From NCBI GenBank assembly GCA_030522415.1, contig CM060124.1, forward strand, positions 23,856,454-23,920,453: DNA of 64,000 bases. The letters run 5' to 3'. A model generated the notes under the pieces. The model did not search any database. It was not told the origin of the DNA and saw only the letters and a list, made by a program, of their open reading frames with translations. This stretch comes from Channallabes apus (lineage: Eukaryota; Chordata; Actinopteri; Siluriformes; Clariidae). Both the position numbers and the translations under genes were made by a program. The number at the start of each line of letters is the position of its first letter. The first letter of the stretch is position 1. This document shows, in pieces, positions 55,042 to 64,000 of the stretch.

Positions 55042-55511
55042 AGATAAATGTCCAAAGTCCGGATTATTGAAAGCGCGTGTGTGTGTGTTGGGGTGATGAG
55101 TCGGTCTCACCGGCAATACTGAGATGATCCGGGAGCACGACAACGGAGTAAGATGGTAGTGGAAAAAATGTCCGACAAAGATTAATCCAGCAAAGGGGTA
55201 ATCCAATTTGGCGTGTATCTCCACTCTCTCTCTTAGCAAAGTACAGCGCTGTTTTCTCCTCATCTCTCCCCCCTCTCACTTCTTCGCGGTAGCGCTTTAA
55301 AGGCGGCGCACGTGACCTCCCCCGTCACCGCCGACCTCTCGCTACCCCTGTGCGAACTCTCGCGAGAGTACTTTCGGGACTACCACCGATTGTCCGGGGT
55401 AAAAGCCAAACCTAAAAAGGATCCTTTTATGGGGCACGGCTGCTCTTTCTTTAGTAGCTTATGCCATCTTTTTTCCCCCCTATAAAAAGCCCTTTATGTG
55501 GCTGCGCTACA
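54783..55511 (-). mobile_element. Ty3/gypsy 5' LTR, complete (729 bp)
   Basis: Starts (minus strand) TGTAGCGCAGCC and ends GAACGTTACA, giving TGTA/TACA inverted ends. Contains a TG run (54976-55037) and TGTG stretches that may vary between individuals. The outer flank is at 55512. The matching left flank has been lost, so the target duplication cannot be checked. Confidence 0.85.
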
Positions 55512-55901
55512 ATAGTACAAACTTTCGGGTAGATCATGCTATTAAATCAAATTAAAAACGAGTGAAAAGAATACAAAACTCAGACTCTATATCCCAGATA
55601 CTCATCTCGCATCCAACTTCACACACACTGGACCACATTACCCACAATGCATCTCCCGCACAGGACTACACTCACGTAAACAGCTGTCGTAAAATCAACC
55701 TCTCTCTCTCTCCTGCAACAACACGCTCTTTGTCGGCGGTGCCCGCGCACTCCTCCATATGATTAGGAAAGAGATGCAATATTATGGTTTCATAATAGAA
55801 AAGAAATACCTTTTATTTGGGGTTAAGTGACTGATGTGCCTAACATCTTTCAGCTGAGCCTCGTTTCACTGAATAATCCACCACTTTTCATCAGTATAAT
55901 G

Positions 55902-55932
<31 letters not shown>

Positions 55933-56080
55933 CGTCACTCCCATAAATTTAAAGAATACAAACTGGTTGCGTGCGAGTTTGCTGTTTTTCCTATAGTATG
56001 CTGAAGCTAAATCAAAATAAAACATTTTATTTTGTTTTATTTTTATTTTGCTATAATTAAAATAAAAAAATTTAAAACAG
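55512..56080. other. Spacer, nothing recognised
   Basis: AT-rich sequence with a CA run at 55903-55927. No gene seen. Confidence 0.6.
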
Positions 56081-56082
56081 TA

Positions 56083-56153
56083 TCAAGCAGGGATCGAACC
56101 CGGGTCCCCCCGCGTGAAATGGCGCGGACTTATCCGCTGCCCCACTCAGACAC
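56083..56153 (-). tRNA. tRNA-like fossil
   Basis: On the minus strand: GTGTCTGAGTGGGGCAGCGG with ATAAGTCC (box A/D arm), a CCGCG stem closing an eight-base loop (CCATTTCA), and GGGTTCGATCCC (box B, T arm). The stems are only partly complementary, and the loop size is not canonical. It is probably a tRNA pseudogene or the head of a SINE. Element copy 2 starts five bases away. Confidence 0.5.
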
Positions 56154-56318
56154 TTATGCCTCATTTCCACTACACTGGTGCTGGTGCTAGGTGCCGGTGC
56201 TCGGCCGGTGCTGAACTGGGAACCACCCGAGAACCGGCCCGCATTTACACTAGACAGGAGCTCACCGGGAGCTGCATGATAATACGTCACAGGCCACGCC
56301 CACTAAACAGAAACTAAC

Positions 56319-56727
56319 ATGGCCGAAGTCAGTTTACTGGTTATTCTCCAGACTATTCAAATGTATTTCAGTATCCAAAGGCAGCTTATTCGACGTGTTA
56401 TAACCGCTGAAACAGAGCGACATAGACAACGATTTCGTGCAAGACGACTGGTAAGTTCTGACACCCCGTTAACTTACAATGTGTTTTTTTTTTTAACCGA
56501 GATTAGCATTAGCTCAAATGCTAATGGTAATGCTATCTAACTATACTGTTGTTTTTCTTTTTCAACACGTAATTTATGCAGTAAATAACATTTAACATTA
56601 AAATTTTCAGATCGCCTCAAAACTTTGTGTGCGCCGTAAATCGCCTGTGATGTGGATGTTGCCATCACGGCAAGGAGCTGATGTAAGAGCGGCATTAATG
56701 GACTACTTCAACAGAAAGGACCAATAA
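56319..56727 (+). CDS. Two-exon small protein of the Myb-carrying element (about 82 aa)
   Basis: Exon 1 56319-56450 (donor GTAAGT), exon 2 56611-56727 (acceptor TTTTCAG), phase 0, ending TAA. The protein starts MAEVSLLVILQTIQMYFSIQ and is rich in Arg (RRVITAETERHRQRFRARRL). It looks like the N-terminal remains of the element's transposase, followed by a deletion that removed the nuclease. Copy 1 has the same exons (from 49140) with a 7-bp deletion near the start that breaks the frame. Confidence 0.55.
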
Positions 56728-56913
56728 ATCTGTAGTGTTTTATTGAAATGCAACAGTGCAGACAATTGAAGAACATTTAGTCAAAAGGCAACAAAGTAAA
56801 AAAAATTAAAAATTAAAAAGTGGCAACGAGTACAGTGCAAACATGTTTTTGTAAATTAAACTGTGATTACAATAATAAATAAAAATAAATGAAAAAAAAA
56901 AAAAAAAAAAACA

Positions 56914-57894
56914 TTAGCTGTGTGTTGTCTGGTTTTTCTCCATAACATTAACCATTCGTTCCAAAAGGCCCAGCATAGCACCTGACGTCTCATCCATTTT
57001 ATTAAGAATGGCCTCATTCATCTCTCTACTGTGCTGTAGAAACTGCTCACCTGATCTCTCCAAATAAGCAAGTAGTTCCTCATTGTCCCGTTCTCTCGTC
57101 TTTGTCTTAGCTGTGTAATGACACAAATACTACAATAAGCAAATTGCCTGATTATATAATACACGATAGTTATATTGAATTTGTAATACATTTTGTCTTT
57201 ACTGAGCAACAAAACAATTCTTACCTTTCCTTCGTGGTTCTGTAGAAGAGAAAGCTTCGCTTAAAGATGAAGATGCACTGCATTCTCCATGATCTTCATG
57301 GCGTCCCACACATGATGTATTTGAAACTACATATTAACAGTAGTGAAAGCATCAGTTTCATATTTTTCGGCTTTTCAAGTTTGTACACAGTAACCACGCA
57401 TTAATGCCTTCCTTTCAAGGTTTTACATCTTGCATAGCTTTTCTTTCAACAGAATGTGAGTAAACCCATCCATACTGTACACATACAAGAATGAATAATT
57501 GAGCAACAAGTTAAAGCATCATTAATAATAACAGTATGGCTGCACACACACGTAAACGTATGTAGCAACTGAGATTTTTTTACACTAACAAAAGTAATAA
57601 CTTGGCTTACCGAGATCCGATGTGGAAGGGGAGACGATTTCCTGGAGCATTGCTGTGGCTGAATTTAATGCCCCAGTAAGTTGATTTGATGGTCTGTGCC
57701 CCAGCACCGAATCCATCACATCATAAAAATAATCTTTACCACCTCCACCGCTGCCACTTTTACACAGCCCCTTCTTTTTTACTTTTTTTTTTTTTAAGTA
57801 CTTTGCAATTTCTCTTGAATCTCTGCGGATGTCCAAATTGCTAAAAGCGCTTTAGCTTCCTCCGCGCACCACGTTTGGGTCGCCGCCATTTTAT
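56914..57894 (-). pseudogene. Myb/SANT-like DNA-binding protein, three exons, domain deleted
   Basis: Exon 1 (57894-57612) starts MAATQTWCAEEAKALLAIWT, helix 1 of a Myb/SANT-like fold. It loses the rest of that fold at a T-run (57781-57796) and resumes with the typical tail YFYDVMDSVLGHRPSNQLTG. Exon 2 (about 57331-57224) is a Ser-rich linker. Exon 3 (57112-56914) is a coiled-coil end with ERSGEQFLQHSREMNEAILN and MLGLLERMVNVMEKNQ. Splice sites look good. Proteins of this plan accompany Harbinger transposases. The missing part of the domain and the poly-Lys frame change make it non-functional as a DNA binder. Confidence 0.7.
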
Positions 57895-58096
57895 TTTTAG
57901 AAAAATCTCCCTATAACTCCGCCCACTGCACGTGACGTCACGTCACTCGCTTCTAGACCAGCAGAGTTTAGGGGCCGGTTCGGTGCTTATTTTAGGGCAC
58001 CGGCACCAATTTTTTTCTGTGGAAAAGCGCGGCACTGGTTCCAAAATTGGGAACCGGCATGGAACCGGCACGGGAACCAGAGCTGTGGAAAAGGCC

Positions 58097-58445
58097 TACA
58101 GTGGTTACAAAATCGGAATAACCATCCCGCGGCGTATACCGCCGTTTAAAGGCAACAGCGGCCAAAATAAATCAGTTGCATTTCAAAGTCATTCGTAAAA
58201 TGGCCGCCAGGTGGCGCAAAGTGTCATTTTCATTCATCGCAGTAAATACAACAGTGATGGTAATTTCCACAACAAACATGAAAAATCTGAACCAGAGCTA
58301 TTGATGTGTACTGTACAATAATGAGTAAAAAAAAATTATAGTAGATTTATTAACTGAAAAAAATGACCATATAATTTTCAAGCCCCACTCATCAAACAAA
58401 ATTATAACGAAATCGGCCAAGTTTACTATTTATTTAAATATAAAT
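58097..58445. other. Spacer, nothing recognised
   Basis: AT-rich sequence with no open frame of note. A stretch CAGAGCTATTGATGTGTACT with GTACAATAATGA (about 58292-58323) resembles 48690-48720, next to copy 1. Confidence 0.4.
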
Positions 58446-58838
58446 TTCTAAACCAATAAGATCAAATAATCAAGTTATTATTATAACAGGCTTACTTCTT
58501 CACTTATCAAAGAAGTACACTTGCTTTCAAAGAAGTCGAGTGGCTTATTAACATCTCTGGTGTGCATTGTCTCTAAGTGGCCACTTGGTGTAGCGGTTAG
58601 AACGAAGCTGGGGAACAATAGTCTGTTTGAGGGGGGGAAGAGGGCGAAAAGAAGGGGAAGAAGGGGGAAAAGTGAATTTCTAAACCAATAAGATCAAATA
58701 ACACCAAGTTATTATTATAACAGGCTTACTTCGTCACTTATCAAAGAAGTACATTTGCTTTCAAAGAAGTCGAGTGGCTTATTAACGTCTCTGGTGTGCA
58801 TTGTCTCTAAATGGCCACTTGGTGTAGCGGTTAGAACG
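58446..58838 (+). repeat. Tandem duplication of about 230 bp ending in a tRNA-like start
   Basis: AACCAATAAGATCAAATAA through GCCACTTGGTGTAGCGGTTA occurs at 58452-58597 and 58681-58833 with few differences. Between them is a purine-rich stretch (GAAGAGGGCGAAAAGAAGGG). The second unit runs on into the complete tRNA-like sequence. Confidence 0.85.
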
Positions 58839-58884
58839 CTCGTCCAGAGATCTGCAAAGCCCCGGTTCAAATCCCGAGTGATAA
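58813..58884 (+). tRNA. tRNA-like sequence (SINE head or tRNA pseudogene)
   Basis: GGCCACTTGGTGTAGCGGTT with AGAAC (box A region) is followed by a 30-base middle and CCCCGGTTCAAATCCCGAG (box B GGTTCAAATCC and a T stem). The acceptor and anticodon stems pair poorly, so the anticodon is not assigned. Confidence 0.45.
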
Positions 58885-59036
58885 TGTTTTAAAATTGTTT
58901 TATTTTAAAACTAAATAAAATGTTTTAAGTGCGCTTAAGATAGAGTCTTATAAAGGCTATGTAGACTTATATAGTTTTATTATATATTTTTTGCACATTA
59001 ATCTGAGATCATCTGTTAGATCTGTTTAGTTTTTTT

Positions 59037-61080
59037 TTTGCCGGCTTTGCGCGGCAGTGTGCGGGAAGCTGTGAAAATGCCCTTCATTACCTGTAGGGGG
59101 AAGTCATGTTTCAGTCTGAAGTATTGAGTGTCTACTGAAGCCGAAAATGTGTCCACATTAAACCGCGCATGCGTGTTTGGAGACGCTGTGCCCACGCTGT
59201 GTATCAGTCGGTTGGGAATCATCATGGAGGTACAACACGGCGTGGCTGGAGCTGGAGTTTGTCGTGTTCGAGGTAAGTTTAGCTTTCTTTTTTGGATGTG
59301 ATTCTCGCTTTCATGACTCCCAATTAATGTTCATCTTAATCTCAGGACTTACAATTAGCAATATTTCAGTTTTTAATAGTGTGGAGATTCACAAAACACC
59401 GTTTTCAAGTAAAAACCTGAACCTACGGAGCCCCCCAGGGGTCCTGTGGTAAATGAATAAATAAATAACGAACCGAGCATGCGGATTAATACACCGAGAT
59501 GTGTGTTTCTTACCCCCACACCTTGTGAAAACGGCGTGTTAATAAGTTACAAGTTAAATTTCAACTGTAAAGAACCTGTACATATGTTCATACAGTATTG
59601 ACAGCAGCTCTAATTTGTCTAAATCGCATTGCAGACAATAAAAATAAGTCGAGTCATCCTGTGACCCTGCATGCTTAATCTTTCCACACATGATTCTTGC
59701 TTCTCACTTTTTCCTTAATCCCTCGCTGTTCTATCTTGTATTTTTCTAACGGTGTCAGAAACTATGTGTTAGTAGCACTGCTTGACATGCTTGATGCCTT
59801 CCTCTTTTGTAATTTGCTTTGGATAAAGGCAAAACTTACAAAAGATGAAGAAATGCCTAAATGTAGTTGTACGAATAAAAGATCATGTAATGATTCAATG
59901 TAAATATTTTCACAGAAACAAAGCGTAAAGATGAGACATGAATCTGAAGAGGATCTCTTTGATGATTTCCTGGTAAAGCATTGTTTTCTTATTAATTATA
60001 CAATTTATTAATACCTTGAATATAGTGTTTGTTGCATTGGACAGAAGCATATAAATGCAAATGAATATATAAGTCTGAGTAATTATTGAACGAATTTTCA
60101 TGTTTGGACTAACCCTTTAAATACAAACTCAGCATTCATCATAGGATTTCCTGACACTGTAAAGGTGCAGAGTAATCTATGGAGTGTAGCCATCTCATGC
60201 CATGTTTTACAATGTTTTATTGATGCAAGATTATTGCTAAAGCAATTTAACCCAAGTTTATGAAGTATCTGAAGTATATCAGATACTTTTTTATTATCAA
60301 TTATTTTTATTTTTTTCTCTGTAAAATTAAGTCAGCACAGGTTGAAGCAATTCAGATTTTTTTTTTTTGTTTCTCAAAATAAATTATTTATTTTCTTGTA
60401 AATTTTATGCAGGGGGACAGACGAAGTGATGCCAGTATGCACCTTCTTAAAATCCTTGTCGTCTGTGCTGTTGAAGGGGAAGAACCAGTTGGTGTATCCA
60501 TAATCCTTGAAGGAGAGGAAATTTTGCAAGAATGTGGGAATAGCTCCGAGCACTGCGCTACACATTTGAGCTATTTTCAGAAAGTGCTTCTAGAACTTGA
60601 TGGGATTAAGCTATCACCAAAAGTGCAAGCTTTAAAGAAGAAGTTATCATCTTAAAACATTTGATTTGGCTTGACTACAAGTCTTTACATGTTGTGTTTA
60701 CATGTTCAGCTTAAAATGTTTTAATGCGTTATGGTTTCAATGGCATACTTTTAAGTGCACTAGTCCAGAGTGCTAATTTGAATGTTGCAACTTTATTGCT
60801 TCAGAAGGCTATTAAGTTTTAACGTTTATTCTACAGTTTGTTTAATGTATTTTCTGCTGTATTTTATTTCTAAATGAATGCTGTATTTTATTTATTTATT
60901 ATTATTATTATTATTTTACACAATTTTGTTTAAAACAAGTATTTCAGGCCCTGGTGCCATGCAGTTGTTTCTATGGATGCAAAATTTATCTGAATGCCCT
61001 TTTATTAAAAAGACAACTTGTATCTAGACTGTGAATGTCACAAATATTTGGTAATGTTGGTGAATAAACTGTTTAATTAT
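59037..61080 (+). CDS. Spliced gene encoding a small protein with a fish-specific C-terminal domain
   Basis: Exon-1-like segment ends at a GTAAGT donor (59273). An internal exon is 59916-59972 (acceptor CACAG, donor GTAAAG) and the last coding exon is 60413-60655, both in phase. The joined reading from the ATG at 59931 gives about 94 aa: an acidic start (RHESEEDLFDDF) and a domain with EEPVGVSIILEGEEILQECG and LELDGIKLSPKVQALKKKL. This ending (large LDGxKLSPKVQALK motif) recurs at the C-terminus of many uncharacterised fish proteins. Poly(A) signal AATAAA lies near 61063. The N-terminal domains usual for that group are missing, so this may be a truncated paralogue. Confidence 0.55.
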
Positions 61081-61111
61081 ATTTTAGTTGTGTGATTTAT
61101 GAAAGATGTTC

Positions 61112-61844
61112 CTAATGTTACGTCAGAGGACATGCGCCGATGTTTATCACACATTCCAATAAGAGAGAGATTACTCACTCCTAAAGTTTTTTTTGCGCCG
61201 TATTTCGATTTTTAAAAAAGTTGCTCATTTTCACCACGAACATGGATGAGCCTTCGGGTTTCCTCAGCCGTCCCTATAATATAAATTACAAAACTGTAGT
61301 CACGTTGCAATAAGTAAGAATAGTGTAAGCACCGTTCATTTACATGTACACATATGGCCGTAAGCTAAACAAACAATGCGTTATCAAATGCTCGGCAAAC
61401 TGCCGTGCTACTGAACTTTCATATTTGTTTGTAGCATGCAGTAAAGTGTATGTGACATAAAAACATATATTTGTAATATCGTGCAATCTGTACTATCCGC
61501 TAGCAAACTTTAGCGATTTTTTTGCAAACGTTTCTTTACAGAACATCACCACAAACACAAGACTAAAGGTAATATACTTATAATTAAAACTTGTCATAAA
61601 AATCTTTATTAATGGTAAAAATTTACATTTATGTCTCTGCTTGCTCGAGTGAGCAGCCATGTTGAAAATTTCGCTTAGCCCTTCGTTTGAAGTGTGGTCC
61701 CGAAAAATCTTCGTTTGGAGGGCTATCTGGCCCTTCCCCCCCTACCCCTACACCTCCAACCAAAAGAGAAATGAGACACCCCTACCCTTCACGTGAACGC
61801 GCCAAGTGGAATGGTAGGGGGAAGGGTAGGATTGGTATTCAGCC
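61112..61844. mobile_element. Harbinger-type element, second copy, truncated and inverted
   Basis: Reverse-complement match to the right two-thirds of 45960-47133: CATGCGCCGATGTTTATCAC, TTGAAAATTTCGCTTAGCCC, GGGCTATCTGGCCCTTCC, ending in an altered GGTATTCAGCC followed by TTAA. The outer end at 61112 is missing. Confidence 0.8.
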
Positions 61845-61977
61845 TTAATATTGGAGCAATAAAATTTACTTAAAATCTATGTGTCCAAATTGTTATGAGG
61901 ATTTTATCAAGTAAATCTTACAAGTTCTTTTTTTCAGTGAATGGTGAACACGATGATTTAAGAATTTAATTAAACAC

Positions 61978-61979
<2 letters not shown>

Positions 61980-62037
<58 letters not shown>

Positions 62038-62038
62038 T

Positions 62039-62072
<34 letters not shown>
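61980..62072. repeat. TA run followed by TG run
   Basis: (TA)n at about 61980-62033 and (TG)n at 62041-62071, just outside copy D. Confidence 0.97.
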
Positions 62073-62073
<1 letters not shown>

Positions 62074-62141
62074 CCGGTGCAAGGGCCATTGTCACTCATA
62101 CTGTCGTAGTTTTTAGAGCCCTAAAAAAGCATTGGCTAGTA

Positions 62142-63038
62142 CAGTGGGAGCCACGCCAAATAGCCACGACAGTATGGCTGAAGTGTGAATGGCGTGTGAA
62201 TGGCCTTTGCACGCTGTAATCCCCCCTCCCTTTTCTGGCTGAAAGGCGTGTCAAGATTTCACAGTAAACACGCCCATTCAAGCCCAATTTATTCTTTTAC
62301 CTGGTGCCACCACTAGATGGCGCTTCATTCTCAAGAACACGTTAAAACAAGCCAGCTGCGCTGAGTTGCAATCACGTGATTTTAACAACCCGCCTCCACC
62401 CCCGCCGAACTGACGCTGCCAAACTACAGAGATGAAGATGGCGGCTTAACGGACTATTCGTGGTAAGTGATGTTTTATTTTATAAAATGTGTTTGGGGTA
62501 GTTTACAGTTTATTTCCCAGTTTAGTTTTTTATTGGCCGTTTTAAATATCACTGGCAGCACCAGCAGCGGTCAGATGTGACTTTAGAGAACTTAATGATC
62601 TGTTTACCAAGTCTGGAGTTAATATTACAGCTTACTGTCAGTGTCACACACTCACAATGTCACTCCACTTTAACTCAAAAACATGCTCAAGCTTCGACAA
62701 TACTATTAATGTCCCTATTACAAGAGCTGCACTACCCGATGAAGAGTGTTTGTGTTCTCTGTAAATACTGAGAGAATCTCACCGCGTGTTGTCTGGATAA
62801 ATTCAGCGGTTATTTATTCTCTGGTTAAGAGTTAATCTGCAGGTTATTTCTGTGAGTGTAATATAATGTGATGCAGTTGATGAGGGACACAGACTGAGGG
62901 GAGCTGTACAGGAGCTAGTAACGCTCATAACCCGGTTTATATTTTATATACTTTGTCCGGGACTTTCCGTGGTAGCGCGAGCGCTTAGTTAACGAGCTGA
63001 ATAACAACACTGAAGTGTTTATTAGTTAGGAGGAGGAG

Positions 63039-63078
<40 letters not shown>

Positions 63079-64000
63079 GTCTTCAGTAAGTTATAGTTTG
63101 GCTTCGGGGATGAACTAATGCTCATATATGAGTGTTATATCGCTTAACTTATTTGTATGAGAAGCGCATTAAGTAAATTCTCGCTTAATTTAATGCAGAC
63201 GATAATGCAGACAGTCACTGGTTAACACTAACACTGTTCACTGGTTAACACTAACACTGTTCACTGGTTAACATTAGCACAGGCAGTTTATTTACATTCC
63301 AGAATCCCCAAAACAGTATTTTACAGACTCTGTGGAAAATAGGTTTATTAATATATATTATTTTTATTAGAACTATATGTTCTGTGAAGTTTATTTATCT
63401 TTGTCTTGACTAAATTCTCCTGTTGTCTTTAAGCAGAGCTCCGCTGTGGAGGATTGGGGGGTCAGACGGCTGACGGCTGGACTTTTGGAGCTACAGGACT
63501 GGAGGAGCCTGAACAAGCTGTTGAGGGAGCTGTAGGAGGGATGACGTCACAGTCCGACAGCTTTACAATGATGTTTGATCAGGTCTACTGTATATTCTGA
63601 ACATAGAACTGCAAAATGTCTGATACAGTACTTTGGGGGAAACAAAGACTTCAACTGTTCCATGTTTAATAGTTTTGATATTTGAAAAATTAATATTTTA
63701 ATGTAAAAGGACTATAGATAGAGACTTATAAGCAGCTGGTGTATCCGGGTAGTTTAATGAACTTTAAGCAAAAAGACAACATGTATTCATGTATCTGTTT
63801 TTGACTAGTTTTGGAAGAATAAATGGAATTGTTAAAGTCATGTTTTGCGTGTTTTAATTTTGGGGGATTGTTTGGGTATTTAAAAATTGTTTAGTTGAAC
63901 CAACAACTTCAATGGGCAAAAAATGGGACACAACTTTGTTTTAAATAGTCAAAAAGTTGGGCTGAAAATAATAATAATAATTATTATTGATCATAGAAAC
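62142..64000 (-). mobile_element. CAGTGGGAGC element, copy D (right end inward, runs past the window)
   Basis: Starts CAGTGGGAGCCACGCCAAAT after TA (62140-62141). Its plus strand equals the minus strand of the right parts of A and B, without the Harbinger, up to the equivalent of about 12.36 kb in A. The other end is beyond the window. Confidence 0.9.
62400..63845 (+). other. Conserved spliced transcription unit carried by the CAGTGGGAGC family
   Basis: In copy D orientation: a promoter-like GC-rich block with CACGTG (62373), exon 1 with a short uORF (ATGGCGGCTTAA) ending at a GTAAGTGATG donor (62463), a 64-codon open frame starting with TLENLMICLPSLELILQLTV (62577-62771), then an acceptor at 63436 and a terminal exon whose frame SSAVEDWGVRRLTAGLLELQ continues to TAG at 63533-63535. 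Poly(A) signal AATAAA at 63818-63823. The same parts exist in A and B with mostly silent or no changes. The terminal frame has a VxDxGVxxLxxGL pattern like a leucine-rich repeat of fish NLR proteins, a weak resemblance. Possibly a captured host gene fragment. Confidence 0.45.

Larger units (their letters stand above)
52543..55511 (-). mobile_element. Ty3/gypsy retrotransposon, internally deleted
   Basis: Minus-strand order: LTR (55511-54783), primer binding site (54779-54762), ORF1/gag, integrase end, polypurine tract, LTR fragment. Protease, RT and RNase H are absent: gag is followed almost directly by the zinc-binding and C-terminal parts of integrase. The LTR pieces appear identical, so the insertion is young and the deletion was probably already present when it moved, unless it happened after insertion. 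Confidence 0.85.
56158..58096. mobile_element. Myb-carrying element, copy 2 (1.94 kb)
   Basis: Imperfect inverted ends GCCTCATTTCCACTACACTG (left) and GGCCTTTTCCACAGCTCTGG (right, opposite strand). It encodes a short two-exon ORF on the plus strand and a three-exon Myb/SANT-like protein on the minus strand, the convergent two-gene layout of PIF/Harbinger elements. The nuclease domain is absent, so it is non-autonomous. No clear target duplication is seen. Confidence 0.8.

Noticed and set aside
54802..55263. 153-aa minus-strand frame with a poly-Thr/His stretch
   Set aside because: It lies in the gypsy LTR and is mostly a CA/TG run.

Overview
This window is a teleost fish nuclear genome segment made almost entirely of transposable elements (TEs) nested inside one another. 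The evidence is: spliced eukaryotic genes, long dinucleotide microsatellites, fish-type Tc1, PIF/Harbinger, DIRS, BEL/Pao, Ty3/gypsy and RTE elements, and a fish-type endogenous retrovirus. I cannot name the species. I see no bacterial genes, CRISPR array or rRNA.

Layout. The backbone of 1-32.8 kb is a single endogenous retrovirus (ERV) on the minus strand: 5' LTR from 32245 rightwards, a Trp-type primer binding site, leader ORFs, first gag part (30140-29136), then second gag part, protease, RT, RNase H, integrase and env (8303-228), cut at the left by a LINE-like tail. It is split inside gag by a 20.8 kb insertion (8304-29135) with inverted ends CAGATGTCGCC and TA on both sides. Without the TEs nested in it, the insertion is about 6.4 kb. 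Nested in it are element A (9445-17527, itself holding a PIF/Harbinger transposon at 13398-16643) and a Tc1 transposon (20134-26480, itself holding element B at 20687-25390). A, B, the fragment C (41980-42440) and the partial copy D (62142-end) are one family of large TA-targeting elements with ends CAGTGGGAGC. The family has no transposase that I can recognise, but carries a tRNA-Ile(UAU)-like gene and a conserved spliced transcription unit.

From 32.7 to 42.4 kb there are a small two-exon plus-strand gene with a frame-breaking 23-bp triplication, a wrecked BEL/Pao retrotransposon, a decayed DIRS-type element with inverted ends and tandem repeats, and fragment C. From 42.5 to 48.4 kb there are a mariner-like non-autonomous element, a dead Tc1, a TAGA microsatellite, and a solo LTR (5-bp duplication ATCAC) containing a Harbinger-type palindromic element. 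From 49 to 58.1 kb there are two copies of an element carrying a Myb/SANT-like gene, a broken RTE LINE and a Ty3/gypsy element lacking protease and RT. From 58.4 kb on there are tRNA-like fossils, a short spliced host-type gene ending at 60655 whose 5' region is paralogous to 8.35-9.17 kb, a truncated Harbinger-type element, and copy D.

The window therefore records an order of events: ERV first, then the CAGATGTCGCC element, then A and Tc1 into it, then Harbinger into A and B into Tc1. In the two deepest cases the empty site can be read directly (B lacks the Harbinger; the Tc1 reading frame resumes exactly across B).
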